From Rhodocyclales bacterium (GTDB taxonomy: Bacteria; Pseudomonadota; Gammaproteobacteria; Burkholderiales; Rhodocyclaceae), in NCBI GenBank assembly GCA_026399475.1, contig JAPLQY010000024.1, forward strand, positions 1-53,947: a DNA stretch of 53,947 bases. Reading direction: 5' to 3'. The notes under the pieces were generated by a model, which worked only from the letters and a program-made list of their open reading frames with translations, was not told where the DNA came from and searched no databases. Both the position numbers and the translations under genes were made by a program. How positions within the stretch are numbered: position 1 is the first letter of the stretch; each line of letters begins with the position of its first letter. Positions 1 through 11,250 of the stretch are shown piece by piece.

Positions 1-109
1 CGCGCTCATCGAGTGCCTTCATGATGGGAGGCCACACGAATTTCATCGTGAACCACGCCAAAATGAGGAACACAACCAGCTGGGCAAACAGCGTTGCGTT
101 CAGATTCAC
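1..109 (-). CDS. atpF: ATP synthase F0 subunit b, N-terminal part (cut by window edge)
   Basis: Only the first 36 codons are present. The peptide begins (V/M)[19 protein letters not shown] and continues into [10 protein letters not shown], which is the membrane anchor and start of the stalk of the F1F0 ATP synthase b subunit in betaproteobacteria. The start is a GTG at 107-109; no in-frame ATG fits the conserved N-terminus. It follows atpE by 32 bases on the same strand, as expected for atpI-B-E-F. The gene continues beyond the left edge. Confidence 0.9.
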   Translation of the reverse strand, partial: MNLNATLFAQLVVFLILAWFTMKFVWPPIMKALDER

Positions 110-141
110 GGTAATCGCTCCTTAAGCGTTAGGGAAGACGA

Positions 142-1313
<1,172 letters not shown>

Positions 1314-1652
1314 TCAGGCCTTAATCAATATCACAAACAGATTCGCTTTCAGCGCAACGAACATGCCGGCCAGCAGTGCCAGCCAGTGCAAGTCCCGATA
1401 CGCCCCCGCCACGATCACGAGCAACGCCAGCGTTGCCGCGACCTTGATGAACTCACCTACAAGAAACCGTGCTACCGAAGCCCTGCCGCTACGTGCTGCC
1501 GACCATAAACTCAAGGCGAAAAACAAATTCGGAACTACTATCGTCGCACCACCCATTGCAGCAGACGCCACGCCATTCCACCCTGCCCAGAACCATGCCA
1601 GTCCGGCGACAACCAGTGTTGCAACGCATTGATGAAATACGGCCCTAAACAT
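1314..1652 (-). CDS. atpI: ATP synthase subunit I
   Basis: This 112-residue protein has about four hydrophobic segments. It is the first gene of the atp operon and its product assists c-ring assembly in related bacteria. Recognition rests on length, hydrophobic pattern, the small-residue segment GGATIVVPNLFFA (about residues 34-46) and its position directly ahead of atpB. The family is poorly conserved, so the call leans on synteny. A strong sigma70 promoter lies about 30 bases upstream. Confidence 0.85.
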   Translation of the reverse strand: MFRAVFHQCVATLVVAGLAWFWAGWNGVASAAMGGATIVVPNLFFALSLWSAARSGRASVARFLVGEFIKVAATLALLVIVAGAYRDLHWLALLAGMFVALKANLFVILIKA

Positions 1653-1672
1653 CTATAAAATCGGGCTGCTTC

Positions 1673-1712
1673 TGACAACCCGCGAATATAGGGTATTGAT
1701 CATGGGTTGTCA
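1673..1712. repeat. 9-bp inverted repeat spanning the atp promoter (candidate operator)
   Basis: TGACAACCC at 1673-1681 and its exact reverse complement GGGTTGTCA at 1704-1712 bracket the -10 element. The arms are 31 bases apart start to start, about three helical turns. One arm covers the -35 and the other lies near the expected transcription start. No regulator is identified. Confidence 0.55.
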
Positions 1713-1713
1713 A
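1685..1713 (-). promoter_or_regulatory. sigma70 promoter of the atp operon
   Basis: On the minus strand a perfect -35 TTGACA (1708-1713) is followed after exactly 17 bases by -10 TATATT (1685-1690), about 30 bases ahead of the atpI start. One arm of a 9-bp inverted repeat overlaps the -35. Confidence 0.85.
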
Positions 1714-1808
1714 ATATTTTATGTTGCAGCGCGCCATTCCGATGAGTACCGCCAATGGTAAGTGGAATTCGCTCTCAATGAAACTGCTCGGCCGCGACAA
1801 TTAGGCCC

Positions 1809-2657
1809 CTAACCGAGTCGGGCCAGCAGCCCGTCCAATTGATCAAGACTGCCAAACCGTATCGAAAGGCTGCCTCCGCCCTTGCGATTGGCGCTTATTT
1901 TGACTGTGGCCCCGAGACGATCAGAGAGTTCTTCTTCCACGCGCAGAAGGTCGCGATCCGGTTTCTTGTCGCGACTCTTCATTGTTGGTGGGTTGAGCTC
2001 CCGTGCTACCAGGCGTTCGGTTTCCCGCACGGAAAAACCCCTGTCCGCCACCAGTGCAGCCATACGAACCTGCTCACTCTTGGACAGTGGCAACAGAGCC
2101 CTGGCATGACCCATCTCGATGTCGCCCGCCATCAACATATCTTGCGCCGGTTTCGCCAGTTGTAGCAGGCGCAGGAGGTTGGTAGCGGCTGAACGCGAGC
2201 GACCGACCGCATCGGCAGCCTCCTGGTGGGTCATCTTGAACTCGTCGATCAAGCGCTGGATCCCTGCCGCCTCCTCCAGGGGATTCAGATCTTCGCGCTG
2301 GATATTTTCGATCAGCGACATCGCCAGCGCAGCATCGTCGGGGATGTCGCGGATCAACACCGGCACTTCGGGCAAACCGGCTATCTGGGCCGCGCGCCAG
2401 CGCCGCTCACCCGCGATAATCTCATAGCGCCCACTGGCCACCGGTCGCACGGAGATCGGCTGAATCAAACCCTGAGCCTTGATGGACGCAGCCAATTCCT
2501 CGAGTGAACCGGGATCCATACGGGTGCGTGGCTGGTATTTCCCCGGTTGCAGAGCCCCGACTGAGAGCATTTCCTGACGCTGGGTCTCGGGGGTATTGTT
2601 GGCCGCCAGCAGGGCATCAAGCCCGCGGCCAAGGCCCTTTTGTTTTGGTGGATTCAC
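1809..2657 (-). CDS. parB: Chromosome-partitioning protein ParB
   Basis: This 282-residue protein binds parS and spreads on DNA; it acts with ParA in origin segregation. The N-terminus KGLGRGLDALL is the family's ParA-contact region. The CTPase/spreading region includes GERRWRAAQIAGL and ENIQREDLNPLEEA, followed by a helix-turn-helix (about residues 140-165) and a C-terminal dimerization domain. The start overlaps the parA stop by 4 bases (ATGA), showing translational coupling. Two exact parS cores lie about 3.5 kb away upstream of mnmG. Confidence 0.96.
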   Translation of the reverse strand: MNPPKQKGLGRGLDALLAANNTPETQRQEMLSVGALQPGKYQPRTRMDPGSLEELAASIKAQGLIQPISVRPVASGRYEIIAGERRWRAAQIAGLPEVPVLIRDIPDDAALAMSLIENIQREDLNPLEEAAGIQRLIDEFKMTHQEAADAVGRSRSAATNLLRLLQLAKPAQDMLMAGDIEMGHARALLPLSKSEQVRMAALVADRGFSVRETERLVARELNPPTMKSRDKKPDRDLLRVEEELSDRLGATVKISANRKGGGSLSIRFGSLDQLDGLLARLG

Positions 2658-3433
2658 GACTTGTCCTTCCAGGAATTGACACGATCAATCATTTCAACGG
2701 CGAACGCCATGTAAGCCTGCGCACCTTTGGCCGCCTTGTCGAAGAGAACGCCAGGCACACCATAGCTGGGCGCTTCGGCAAGGCGTACGTTGCGTGGCAC
2801 CAGGGTCTTGAACACCTTGTCGCCAAAATGCTGTTCCAGCTGCGCCGAAACCTGCGTAGAGAGGGTATTCCGCGGGTCGTACATGACCCGTAGCAAGCCG
2901 ATGATCTTGAGCTCGCGATTCAGATTGGCATGCACTTTCTTGATGGTGTTAACCAAGTCTGACAGTCCTTCCAGTGCATAGTACTCACACTGCATCGGAA
3001 TGATGACGCCATGCGCTGCGCATAAGCCGTTCAAAGTCAGCATCGACAGCGAAGGCGGGCAGTCAATCAATACAAAATCGTAATCCGCCTCATGTGCAGC
3101 CAACGCAGCCTTGAGACGCAATTCGCGCAGTTCGAGATCCACCAACTCAACCTCTGCTCCAGCCAGATCGCGGTTTGCCGGCAAGACGTCGAACTTGCCC
3201 GAAGGCGACATCACCCGCGCGTCCTTTAAGCTCGCCAACTGAAGCAATACCTGGTAAACGGACGACTTGAGAATGCGCTTGTCGATCCCGCAGCCCATCG
3301 TGGCGTTGCCCTGGGGATCGAGGTCTACCAGCAAGGTGCGCTGACCACTCGCCGTCAGGGCAGCGGCCAGATTAACGGCGGTGGTAGTTTTAGCCACCCC
3401 GCCTTTTTGATTGGCTATCGCAAATATGTGCAT
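2654..3433 (-). CDS. parA: Chromosome-partitioning ATPase ParA
   Basis: This 259-residue cytoplasmic Walker-type ATPase drives origin segregation with ParB. The deviant Walker A box KGGVAKTT is at residues 10-17, with Ala where most homologues have Gly. The Walker A' segment is LLVDLDPQGNATMG and the Walker B is VLIDCPPSL. It is 2 bases downstream of rsmG and overlaps parB by 4 bases, the conserved mnmG-rsmG-parA-parB order. Confidence 0.96.
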   Translation of the reverse strand: MHIFAIANQKGGVAKTTTAVNLAAALTASGQRTLLVDLDPQGNATMGCGIDKRILKSSVYQVLLQLASLKDARVMSPSGKFDVLPANRDLAGAEVELVDLELRELRLKAALAAHEADYDFVLIDCPPSLSMLTLNGLCAAHGVIIPMQCEYYALEGLSDLVNTIKKVHANLNRELKIIGLLRVMYDPRNTLSTQVSAQLEQHFGDKVFKTLVPRNVRLAEAPSYGVPGVLFDKAAKGAQAYMAFAVEMIDRVNSWKDKS

Positions 3434-3435
3434 CG

Positions 3436-4107
3436 TCAGACTCTTTCAAGAACAATCAGGTGGCGTTGTGCGTCAAGTCCCGGAACACTCAACCGGGAAC
3501 AATCAAGCACCGCCCAGCCAGGCGGCAGGCGGCTCATTTCGACTTCGGACGGCAGACCCTTCATGGCATAGAGTCGGCCATTTTTTACCGCCAAATGCCC
3601 CGCGAGGCTCACGAAATCTGCCAGTTCCGCGAAAGCGCGGGAAACCACGACATCGAACTGGCCGCCCGGAACATCTTGCACGCGCCCGCCGGCCACCGTG
3701 ACGTTCGCCAGGGCAAGCTCGATCTTCGCCTGCCGCTGGAACGCAGACTTCTTATCACTGGACTCGATCAGCGTCATGTCGAAATCCGGTCGCGCGATAG
3801 CCAGGGGGATTCCCGGCAACCCGGCGCCACTGCCGACATCCGCCCAGCGCCGTCCCGGACTCCGTCTGCCGGGGATTCTGCTTCTCGGGCCGGCAAGCGT
3901 CGACTCCGACAACGCCTGCAGAATGGACAATGAGTCGAGCAGATGCTGGGTGACCATTTCGCTTTCATTACGAATTGCCGTCAAGTTATAGGTAGCGTTC
4001 CATTTTTTTAGCAGCGCAACGTATCCAAGCAGCTTCGACTGCATTGCCAAAGATAGGTCAAGCCCTAGAGCAGCGAGGCCCTCCTGCAACTGGCCCGCTA
4101 GATTCAT
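3436..4107 (-). CDS. rsmG: 16S rRNA m7G527 methyltransferase
   Basis: This 223-residue SAM-dependent enzyme methylates G527 of 16S rRNA. The SAM-binding motif is [16 protein letters not shown], and [12 protein letters not shown] is the second conserved block. A basic stretch rich in [13 protein letters not shown] just before the SAM motif (about residues 74-90) is longer than in most homologues. The start overlaps the mnmG stop by 4 bases. Confidence 0.94.
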   Translation of the reverse strand: MNLAGQLQEGLAALGLDLSLAMQSKLLGYVALLKKWNATYNLTAIRNESEMVTQHLLDSLSILQALSESTLAGPRSRIPGRRSPGRRWADVGSGAGLPGIPLAIARPDFDMTLIESSDKKSAFQRQAKIELALANVTVAGGRVQDVPGGQFDVVVSRAFAELADFVSLAGHLAVKNGRLYAMKGLPSEVEMSRLPPGWAVLDCSRLSVPGLDAQRHLIVLERV

Positions 4108-5981
4108 GCTGCCTTGCGCCGTTTCAAATGTACCAGCAGCAGCGATATCGCCGCCGGAGTCACTCCCTGCAGGCGTGACGCCTGCCCCAGGGTCTGCGGC
4201 CGCATCTGAGCAAGCTTCTGCCGCACCTCGAAAGACAAGCCATGCACGTCTGCGTAATCGATATCGCCAGGCAACGGCAGGGACTCATGCGCAATGCTCT
4301 TTTCGACCTCGTCCTTTTGCCGCTCGATATAGCCATGGTACTTGGCCTGAATCTCGATCTGCTCGATGACTTCGGGAGCAGTGACCCCTTCGCCCGCCCC
4401 CGGCAGGGACAACAAACTGGCGTAGCTGACTTCAGGCCGGCGCAGTAGATCAAACAGACGGTATTCGCGTTCCATTGACTGGCCCAGCACTCGCACTGCA
4501 TCGACCTGAGGCAACTGACGTGGATTGACCCATGTGTCTCTAAGACGCGCCGCTTCCAGTGCCACGGCGTCACGTTTGCGATTGAAGACGTCCCAGCGCA
4601 GATCATCCACCAGACCCAGGTCGCGGCCGATTTCGGTCAGACGCAAATCGGCGTTGTCTTCGCGCAAGGATAGGCGGTACTCGGCGCGACTGGTAAACAT
4701 CCGGTAGGGTTCGGAAACTCCGCGCGTAATCAAGTCATCCACCAGCACGCCGAGGTAGGCCTGATCCCGGCGCGGCGACCAGGCAGGCAGCTGCTTCGCG
4801 CTTCGCGCCGCATTGAGACCGGCGAGCAAACCTTGGGCCGCAGCCTCCTCATAGCCCGTTGTACCGTTAATCTGGCCGGCAAAAAAAAGGCCGGCAATCG
4901 ACTTGGTTTCCAAGCTGTCCTTGAGATTGCGCGGATCGAAATAATCGTATTCGATGGCATACCCGGGGCGCGTGATGTGTGCATTCTCAAGCCCGCGAAT
5001 GGAGCGCACCAGAGCCAGTTGAATATCGAACGGCAGGCTGGTGGAGACACCTTGCGGATATATCTCGTGGGTATCGAGGCCTTCCGGCTCAAGAAATATC
5101 TGATGGCTGTCCTTGCCGGCAAAACGATGAATCTTGTCCTCGATCGACGGACAGTAGCGCGGCCCTACGCCTTCGATGACACCGGTAAACATCGGCGATC
5201 GATTGAGGCCAGAACGAATGATGTCGTGAGTACGGCTGTTAGTATGGGTGATCCAGCAGGGAACCTGACGCGGATGCTGTTTGCGTGTGCCCATGAACGA
5301 AAACACCGGCACCGGGTCGTCGCCGGACTGAGCAAGCAGCGCCGTATAGTCAATGCTTCGGCCGTCGAGGCGCGGTGGCGTACCGGTCTTGAGCCGGCCA
5401 ACCGGAAGGTTCATTTCCTTAAGGCGCTCAGCCAGGGAGACCGCAGGAGGATCGCCAAAGCGCCCGGCCCGGTAATTGGCAAGTCCAACATGCACCAAGC
5501 CATTAAGAAAGGTACCTGCAGTCAGCACTACCGCAGGAGCCTCGAAGCGGATGCCCAACTGTGTCACCACACCGGTGACATAGTCACCGCTGAGAATAAG
5601 GTCATCGACGGCCTGCTGGAACAGAGTCAGATTTGGCTGGCTTTCAAGACGACTGCGGATGGCCTGCTTGTAAAGCTGACGATCCGCCTGGGCTCGAGTT
5701 GCTCGTACCGCAGGCCCCTTGGAGGCGTTCAAAATACGGAACTGAATACCGGCCTCATCGGTTGCGGCCGCCATCGCGCCACCAAGGGCATCGACCTCCT
5801 TGACCAAATGCCCCTTGCCGATTCCACCAATCGACGGATTACATGACATGGCGCCCAAGGTTTCGATGTTGTGCGTAAGCAGCAGCGTTCGCGCACCTGA
5901 ACGCGCGGAAGCCAGCGCTGCCTCCGTGCCCGCGTGGCCACCACCAATCACAATCACATCAAAAGAAGCAGGGAAATGCAC
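4104..5981 (-). CDS. mnmG: tRNA uridine-5-carboxymethylaminomethyl modification enzyme, FAD subunit
   Basis: With MnmE this FAD protein makes the cmnm5/nm5 modification at wobble U34 of tRNAs. The FAD-binding motif [12 protein letters not shown] is near the N-terminus. The signatures [29 protein letters not shown] and [17 protein letters not shown] follow, with the C-terminal helical domain. I chose the GTG at 5979-5981 because family proteins start a few residues before FDVIVIGGG; this gives 625 residues, close to E. coli (629). An in-frame ATG at 6068 would add 29 residues that do not resemble the family. Confidence 0.93.
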   Translation of the reverse strand: MHFPASFDVIVIGGGHAGTEAALASARSGARTLLLTHNIETLGAMSCNPSIGGIGKGHLVKEVDALGGAMAAATDEAGIQFRILNASKGPAVRATRAQADRQLYKQAIRSRLESQPNLTLFQQAVDDLILSGDYVTGVVTQLGIRFEAPAVVLTAGTFLNGLVHVGLANYRAGRFGDPPAVSLAERLKEMNLPVGRLKTGTPPRLDGRSIDYTALLAQSGDDPVPVFSFMGTRKQHPRQVPCWITHTNSRTHDIIRSGLNRSPMFTGVIEGVGPRYCPSIEDKIHRFAGKDSHQIFLEPEGLDTHEIYPQGVSTSLPFDIQLALVRSIRGLENAHITRPGYAIEYDYFDPRNLKDSLETKSIAGLFFAGQINGTTGYEEAAAQGLLAGLNAARSAKQLPAWSPRRDQAYLGVLVDDLITRGVSEPYRMFTSRAEYRLSLREDNADLRLTEIGRDLGLVDDLRWDVFNRKRDAVALEAARLRDTWVNPRQLPQVDAVRVLGQSMEREYRLFDLLRRPEVSYASLLSLPGAGEGVTAPEVIEQIEIQAKYHGYIERQKDEVEKSIAHESLPLPGDIDYADVHGLSFEVRQKLAQMRPQTLGQASRLQGVTPAAISLLLVHLKRRKAA

Positions 5982-6169
5982 GCCGCGAGACCAATAGAAA
6001 GCAGTGTTTCGGGAAAGGCTCGCCCCGATGGCGGGGGCTATGCCGGAACTTAAAAGAGGCGCAATCATACGCCTCTAGTTCAAAAAACGCCGCCTCAGTA
6101 AAGACTGACATCGGACGACACGATCGACGGTAAGCGTAGCGGTCCGGTCCAGGGCCGGGACGGATGCCC

Positions 6170-6185
6170 CGTTTCACGTGAAACC
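6170..6185. promoter_or_regulatory. parS centromere site 1
   Basis: The core GTTTCACGTGAAAC at 6171-6184 is a perfect palindrome matching the 14 central positions of the bacterial parS consensus bound by ParB. It lies 25 bp centre to centre from a second site. Confidence 0.9.
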
Positions 6186-6195
6186 AGCTCAATCC

Positions 6196-6211
6196 TGTTT
6201 CACGTGAAACA
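6196..6211. promoter_or_regulatory. parS centromere site 2
   Basis: TGTTTCACGTGAAACA is a full 16-bp palindrome matching the general bacterial parS consensus. It sits between the livF stop and the mnmG upstream region, about 10 kb from dnaA, and parA/parB are encoded nearby. Confidence 0.95.
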
Positions 6212-6216
6212 GCGTC

Positions 6217-6960
6217 CTAATGCTTGCCACCTAACCCGAGATAGGACTCCACTACCTTCGGATCATCGATCAACTGGCCGCTGGGACCCTCAAGCGCTAT
6301 CTCCCCCGTCTCGAGAACATATGCGTAGTCAGCCACCTGCAGTGCAGCGCGCGCGTTCTGTTCGACGAGCAGAATCGACACTCCAGTCTTCTTCAGGTCG
6401 GCAATTACCCTAAAAATTTCCCGCACAATCAGCGGTGCCAGCCCCAGACTCGGCTCATCGAGCATCAGCAGCTTGGGTTTGGCCATCAAGGCACGCGCCA
6501 CCGCCAGCATCTGCCGCTCGCCACCGGAGAGCGTACCGGCGTGCTGCGTCCGTCGCTCCTTGAGTCGAGGGAATATATGGAACACCTCATCCATGGTCTG
6601 CTCATGATCGCGGTGGCCCGTGCGATACCGCATAAACGCACCCAACAGCAGGTTATCCCCGACGCTCATTTCTCCGAACAAAGCCCTCGACTCGGGCACC
6701 AGATTGATACCAAGCGCAACCATCTGCTCCACCTCGGAATCACCAAGCTCTTGCCCGTCGAAGCGAATCGCCCCCCGAGTATGCGGCAGCAAGCCCATAA
6801 TCGAGGACAGCATAGTTGTCTTGCCGGCACCATTGGGGCCTATTACCGTTACGATCTGCCCCTCGCCCACCTTGATGCTGGCGTGATGCAGCGCCTCGAC
6901 TTTGCCATAGGATACGCAAAGATCTTCGACGTCGAGAATGGTCTTGACGTCGCCCATCAA
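6217..6960 (-). CDS. livF: Branched-chain amino-acid type ABC transporter, ATPase LivF
   Basis: This 247-residue cytoplasmic ATPase pairs with LivG to power high-affinity uptake. Walker [10 protein letters not shown] (about residues 40-48), the ABC signature [15 protein letters not shown] and Walker [14 protein letters not shown] are intact. The H-loop is embedded in [13 protein letters not shown], a feature typical of LivF. The start overlaps the livMG stop by 4 bases. It ends 6 bases from parS site 2. Substrate specificity of the HAAT family cannot be read from the ATPase. Confidence 0.92.
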   Translation of the reverse strand: MMGDVKTILDVEDLCVSYGKVEALHHASIKVGEGQIVTVIGPNGAGKTTMLSSIMGLLPHTRGAIRFDGQELGDSEVEQMVALGINLVPESRALFGEMSVGDNLLLGAFMRYRTGHRDHEQTMDEVFHIFPRLKERRTQHAGTLSGGERQMLAVARALMAKPKLLMLDEPSLGLAPLIVREIFRVIADLKKTGVSILLVEQNARAALQVADYAYVLETGEIALEGPSGQLIDDPKVVESYLGLGGKH

Positions 6961-8744
6961 TCAACCCCTCCGAGATAGGCTTCAAGCACGACCGGATCGC
7001 GCTGCACCTCATCAGGAAGACCTTCAGCGATCTTCTCACCAAACTCCATCACCACCACGCGGTCCGCCAAACCCATCACAAAATCCATGTCGTGCTCCAC
7101 CAGCAGGATGCCCATCCCCTCACCACGCAACTTGCGCAACAGTTCAGCCAAGGCCTGCTTTTCCATATAGCGCAGCCCCGCAGCCGGTTCGTCGAGAAGC
7201 AGCAAACAAGGATCGGCGCAAAGGGCACGGGCTATTTCAAGCGTTCGCTGCTGCCCCAGAGCCAGGCTGCCCGCCAGCTCGAACATGGAATCCTTCAGGC
7301 CGACCCGCTCGACCTGCCGCGCCGCTTCGGCCAACAGACGCGCCTCTTCGTCACGCTCGAGATGCAGCATCGCCGCCAGCACACCCTTGCTCCCGCGCAA
7401 GTGCCCGCCAATGGCTACATTTTCAAGCACGCTCATGGTCGGCAGCAGACGCACATGCTGAAAGGTACGACTCATCCCCAGCCGCGCGATCTGGCGCGAG
7501 TTGAGCTTGGTCACCGCTTCGCCTCGAAACAGCACTCTGCCTTCGGTCGCCGAATCAACACCCGATACGCAGTTGAACATGGTCGACTTGCCGGCACCAT
7601 TGGGACCGATCAGTGCCATGACCTCACCCGCCTTGACGCTGAGACTCATGTCGTTGTTGGCCACCAACCCGCCAAACCGCTTGAAGACATTTCTAGCTTC
7701 GAGCAAGACCTGCCCCGAATCCGGCACCGGCTTCTTCGGCAAGGCTATGCCCTGCGGGATTTTGCGCGTGACCTTACGCTGCGGCACGATGCGCAACAGA
7801 ATCGGCCAGAGTCCGTCACGTGCGCGCTGCAAGACGAAGATCATCATGACGCCGAAGACGATCATCTCGAAGTTTCCCGAAGCACCCAGCAGTTTGGGCA
7901 GCCAGTCCTGCAGCCACTGCTTGAGCACGGTAATTACCCCGGCCCCGATCAATGCGCCCCAGACATGAGCCGCGCCACCCACCACTGCCATGAACAGATA
8001 CTCGATACCGATATGCAACCCAAACGGGGTCGGATTAACGAAGCGCTGCAAATGGGCATACAACCACCCTGATACGCAGGCAAACAAGGCAGCAACAAGA
8101 AAGATCGCCACCTTGGAGCGCGCTGTATCCACGCCCATGGCTTCGGCCATGACGACCCCCCCTTTAAGCGCGCGAATCGCCCGACCCTCACGCGAATCCA
8201 GCAAATTCTGCGTAAGCCAAACCGTGGCGAGCAAAGCCGCCCAAACCATGTAATAGAAGTAGCGACTCTCTCTCAGTTCAACACCGAACAGCGACAGTGC
8301 CGGAATGCCGGACATCCCCGTGTGGCCGCCGAGTACCTCGAGATTGCCAAACAGGAAGTAAAGGCTGATGCCCCAAGCTATGGTTCCCAGCGGAAGATAA
8401 TGCCCCGACAGCCGCAAGGTTAGCAAACCCAGCATAAAGGCCACCAACCCGGTGACCATAAGACCTACCAACAGCCCGACCCAAGGCGAACCACCCAGAA
8501 CCGAGGCCCAACCCGGCAGGCTCTCAGCCGTCGATAGATAGGCCGTCGTATAAGCGCCAAGTCCGACGAATGCCGCTTGCCCGAAAGACATCAAGCCACC
8601 CACCCCTGTGAGCAACACCAGGCCCACGGCAACGATGGCATAAAGACCGATGTAATTGAGCAGGGTAACGTGAAATTCCGACACAACCAGCGGCGCTATC
8701 AGTACCAGGCCAAGAAATCCGCCAAGCAGGAAGCGCGGCGCCAT
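6957..8744 (-). CDS. livM: Fused ABC permease-ATPase (LivM-LivG)
   Basis: This is a 595-residue fusion. Residues 1 to about 320 form a LivM permease with many membrane segments (for example [23 protein letters not shown]). After a basic linker come a complete LivG ATPase with Walker [13 protein letters not shown], signature [15 protein letters not shown], Walker [12 protein letters not shown] and H-loop LLVEHDMDF. The start is set by the ATGA overlap with the livH stop and a GGAGG ribosome binding site; an upstream ATG at 8786 would add 14 unrelated residues. In E. coli LivM and LivG are separate proteins, so no stand-alone livG is expected here. It is operonic with livH and livF. Confidence 0.92.
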   Translation of the reverse strand: MAPRFLLGGFLGLVLIAPLVVSEFHVTLLNYIGLYAIVAVGLVLLTGVGGLMSFGQAAFVGLGAYTTAYLSTAESLPGWASVLGGSPWVGLLVGLMVTGLVAFMLGLLTLRLSGHYLPLGTIAWGISLYFLFGNLEVLGGHTGMSGIPALSLFGVELRESRYFYYMVWAALLATVWLTQNLLDSREGRAIRALKGGVVMAEAMGVDTARSKVAIFLVAALFACVSGWLYAHLQRFVNPTPFGLHIGIEYLFMAVVGGAAHVWGALIGAGVITVLKQWLQDWLPKLLGASGNFEMIVFGVMMIFVLQRARDGLWPILLRIVPQRKVTRKIPQGIALPKKPVPDSGQVLLEARNVFKRFGGLVANNDMSLSVKAGEVMALIGPNGAGKSTMFNCVSGVDSATEGRVLFRGEAVTKLNSRQIARLGMSRTFQHVRLLPTMSVLENVAIGGHLRGSKGVLAAMLHLERDEEARLLAEAARQVERVGLKDSMFELAGSLALGQQRTLEIARALCADPCLLLLDEPAAGLRYMEKQALAELLRKLRGEGMGILLVEHDMDFVMGLADRVVVMEFGEKIAEGLPDEVQRDPVVLEAYLGGVD

Positions 8745-9781
8745 CACTCGTCCTCCTCGACATGACGCGTAGTCAGCGAACGCCATAGGAGCACCGGGAT
8801 GATCAGGGTAAACACGATCACCTCCTTGAAAGCCGAAGCCCAGAAAGACGAAAAACTTTCGAGCAGCCCAACGAGGATCGCACCCGCTGCAGCAAGCGGA
8901 TAACTGCCGAGACCGCCGACAATTGCGCCAACGAAACCCTTCAGACCGATGAGGAAGCCCGTATCGTAATAGACCGTGGTGATCGGAGCGATCAGGATCC
9001 CCGAAAACGCTCCAATCAAGGCTGCCAGCAAAAAGGAAAGCTTTCCTGCCATGACGGTCGAGATGCCCATCAGGCGCGCCCCCGTGCGATTCATGGCAGT
9101 GGCGCGCAAGGCTTTGCCGTAGATCGTGCGTTCAAAAAACAGGAACAGAACCACGATCAACAGCAGGCTCGCACCGACCACCCACAGCGTCTGACCACTT
9201 ACCTTCAACAAACCCAGGTCGAAGCTCGCATCCGAGAACGCCGGCGTACGAGAACCTTCGGCACCAAAGAACAGCAGACCCAGCCCCACCAGTGCCAGAT
9301 GCACGGCCACCGCAACGATCAGCAACACCAGTACACTGGCCTCTGCCAGCGGTTGGAAGGCCAGACGATACATCATGGGTCCCAACGGCACCACCAGCGC
9401 CAGCGCCAGAACAATTTGCGCCAGCAGCGGAAACTCGCTTGGCTTCAAAAGGAACACTGCCGCGGCTGCAATGGCTGGATAAACCAGGTTCCAGCCTACG
9501 ATGCGAGGAATGCGCTCGAGCACCCCGGAGCGCCATGCGAGCGTGATGTCGACCACAGCCACCAGCACTCCAGCGCCTATAAGCAACCACAACGTGCCCG
9601 GCGTCTTGCCGGCCTGAAAACTGGCAAGCGTCAACGCGCCAAAGGCAACAAACTCGCCCTGCGGAATGAAAATTACACGTGTAACAGTGAATATCAGCAC
9701 CAGTGCCAATGCCAGCAACGCATAGATGGCACCGTTGGTGATTCCGTCCTGCCCCAGCAGGAGCGCGATTTGCAGATCCAT
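8744..9781 (-). CDS. livH: Branched-chain amino-acid type ABC transporter, permease LivH
   Basis: This 345-residue inner-membrane permease pairs with the LivM half of the fusion. The N-terminal segment [19 protein letters not shown] and the following [16 protein letters not shown] are characteristic of LivH. The conserved cytoplasmic-loop segment is [18 protein letters not shown]. It is somewhat longer than typical LivH (about 290-310) because of an extra central hydrophobic region (about residues 85-170). Its stop overlaps the next gene by ATGA. Confidence 0.92.
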   Translation of the reverse strand: MDLQIALLLGQDGITNGAIYALLALALVLIFTVTRVIFIPQGEFVAFGALTLASFQAGKTPGTLWLLIGAGVLVAVVDITLAWRSGVLERIPRIVGWNLVYPAIAAAAVFLLKPSEFPLLAQIVLALALVVPLGPMMYRLAFQPLAEASVLVLLIVAVAVHLALVGLGLLFFGAEGSRTPAFSDASFDLGLLKVSGQTLWVVGASLLLIVVLFLFFERTIYGKALRATAMNRTGARLMGISTVMAGKLSFLLAALIGAFSGILIAPITTVYYDTGFLIGLKGFVGAIVGGLGSYPLAAAGAILVGLLESFSSFWASAFKEVIVFTLIIPVLLWRSLTTRHVEEDE

Positions 9782-9885
9782 TCATCCGTTCTCAAGTTAG
9801 CTCGGGCAAGCCCTTGGGCCACCCTCAGCGTCAAGCTCAGCCCATGGCGGACCCGCCTCGAATCCACCCCTCCGGGGAGTCACAC

Positions 9886-9908
9886 GAACAGGGTGCATTG
9901 CCCTGCTC
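9886..9908 (-). other. Intercistronic hairpin between livK and livH
   Basis: GAACAGGG at 9886-9893 and CCCTGCTC at 9901-9908 form a short stem with one mismatch in the 149-bp gap after livK. There is no U-tract, so it may be a processing or mRNA-stability hairpin that favours livK expression rather than a full terminator. Confidence 0.35.
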
Positions 9909-9930
9909 GCCTTTCTTCTGCCTTTTACGC

Positions 9931-11076
9931 CTACTTGTCGAGTTTCCAGGCTCCCTTGTCGATCTGCACCATGACACGAGCGCGCTGATCAAAGCCGAGA
10001 TGGTCAGTGGGGGACATGTTGAACACGCCATGCACACCAACCAGATCCTTGGTGCCCTCAAGCGCATCGCGCAGGGCCGCACGAAATTCCTTGGTCCCCG
10101 GCTGCGCTTTTTTCAAAGCAGCTGGCACTGCATTCTGCAACAGCAGTCCCGAATCCCATGCATGCCCACCAAAGGTCGAGATACTGCCTTTGCCGTACGC
10201 CGCCTCGTACTTCGCGATATACGCCAGGGACGCCTTCTTGATCGGGTTGCTGTCCGGCAATTGCGCAGCCACCAGAATCGGCCCGGCGGGAAGAAAGGTT
10301 CCCTCCACGTTCTTGCCTCCGACGCGCAGGAAATCATTGTTGGCGATGCCATGAGTTTGATAATACTTGCCCGCAAACCCGCGCTCCTTGAGCGTCACCT
10401 GTGGCAAGGCAGCCGGAGTGCCTGAACCCGCGATCAGCACCGCGTCGGGCTTGGCCACCATCATCTTCAGCACTTGGCCGGTCACCGAAGTATCGGCACG
10501 ACTGTAACGCTCATTCGCCACGATCTTGAGTTTGTAGGTGTCGGCGTATTTGACGAATTCCTGATACCAGCCTTCGCCGTAGGCATCATTGAAACCGATG
10601 AAAGCCACTGTTTTCACGCCCTGGCCCGCCATGTGCGCAGCGATCGCGATCGCCATCTGCTGGTCGTTCTGCGGCGTCTTGAACACCCATTTGGTCTTGG
10701 GATTCGCCGGATCGACAATCCGCGCCGACGCCGCCATCGAAATCATAGGCGTTTCCGCCTCCGCCACGACGTCGATCATCGCCAGCGAATTGGGAGTGAT
10801 CGTCGATCCGACAATCACATCGACCTTGTTTTCCGAAATCAGCTTGCGCACGTTCTTGACCGCCGTCGTGGTGTCGGACGCGTCATCGAGAACGATGTAA
10901 TTCACCTTTTGGCCACCCATCGTGGTGGGCAAAAGGGCCAGCGTATTCTTCTCCGGAATGCCGAGCGACGCAGCCGGGCCGGTCGCCGAGAGAGTAACGC
11001 CGACAGTGATGTCGGCGCAAGCCGCGAATGCGGTGAACGCTGCAGTCACCGCGACAGCAAGTTTTCTAAGCTTCAT
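9931..11076 (-). CDS. livK: Periplasmic binding protein of the branched-chain amino-acid type ABC transporter
   Basis: This 381-residue type I periplasmic binding protein delivers substrate to LivH/LivMG/LivF. The start MKLRKLAVAVTAAFTAFAACA is a classic signal peptide with cleavage near AACA-DI, and a GGAGGAGA ribosome binding site sits just upstream. An open frame extends 47 codons further but lacks family features. The mature protein starts ITVGVTLSATGPAASLG and contains VDVIVGSTITPNSLAM and AFIGFNDAYGEGW, typical of the HAAT family. The ligand is unknown; related proteins also bind aromatic acids or amides. Confidence 0.92.
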   Translation of the reverse strand: MKLRKLAVAVTAAFTAFAACADITVGVTLSATGPAASLGIPEKNTLALLPTTMGGQKVNYIVLDDASDTTTAVKNVRKLISENKVDVIVGSTITPNSLAMIDVVAEAETPMISMAASARIVDPANPKTKWVFKTPQNDQQMAIAIAAHMAGQGVKTVAFIGFNDAYGEGWYQEFVKYADTYKLKIVANERYSRADTSVTGQVLKMMVAKPDAVLIAGSGTPAALPQVTLKERGFAGKYYQTHGIANNDFLRVGGKNVEGTFLPAGPILVAAQLPDSNPIKKASLAYIAKYEAAYGKGSISTFGGHAWDSGLLLQNAVPAALKKAQPGTKEFRAALRDALEGTKDLVGVHGVFNMSPTDHLGFDQRARVMVQIDKGAWKLDK

Positions 11077-11250
11077 GCAAGGGTCTCCTCCCCATTTAAG
11101 CTCCGCGCAAGCGCCCGAAGCGACTACCTCAATTTGGAAAATATGAACTGTAATGCTTGTTATTGTGATGCCTACAGGAACCAAAGTACATAATCTTACA
11201 ACGTCCTGAACCTGCAATCCAGTGATTAAATCGCCAATTTTCCCCGCGAC

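Noticed and set aside
5982..6068. A longer mnmG starting at the ATG at 6068
   Set aside because: The extra 29 residues have no resemblance to the family, and the GTG at 5981 gives the usual N-terminus and length; it cannot be fully excluded.
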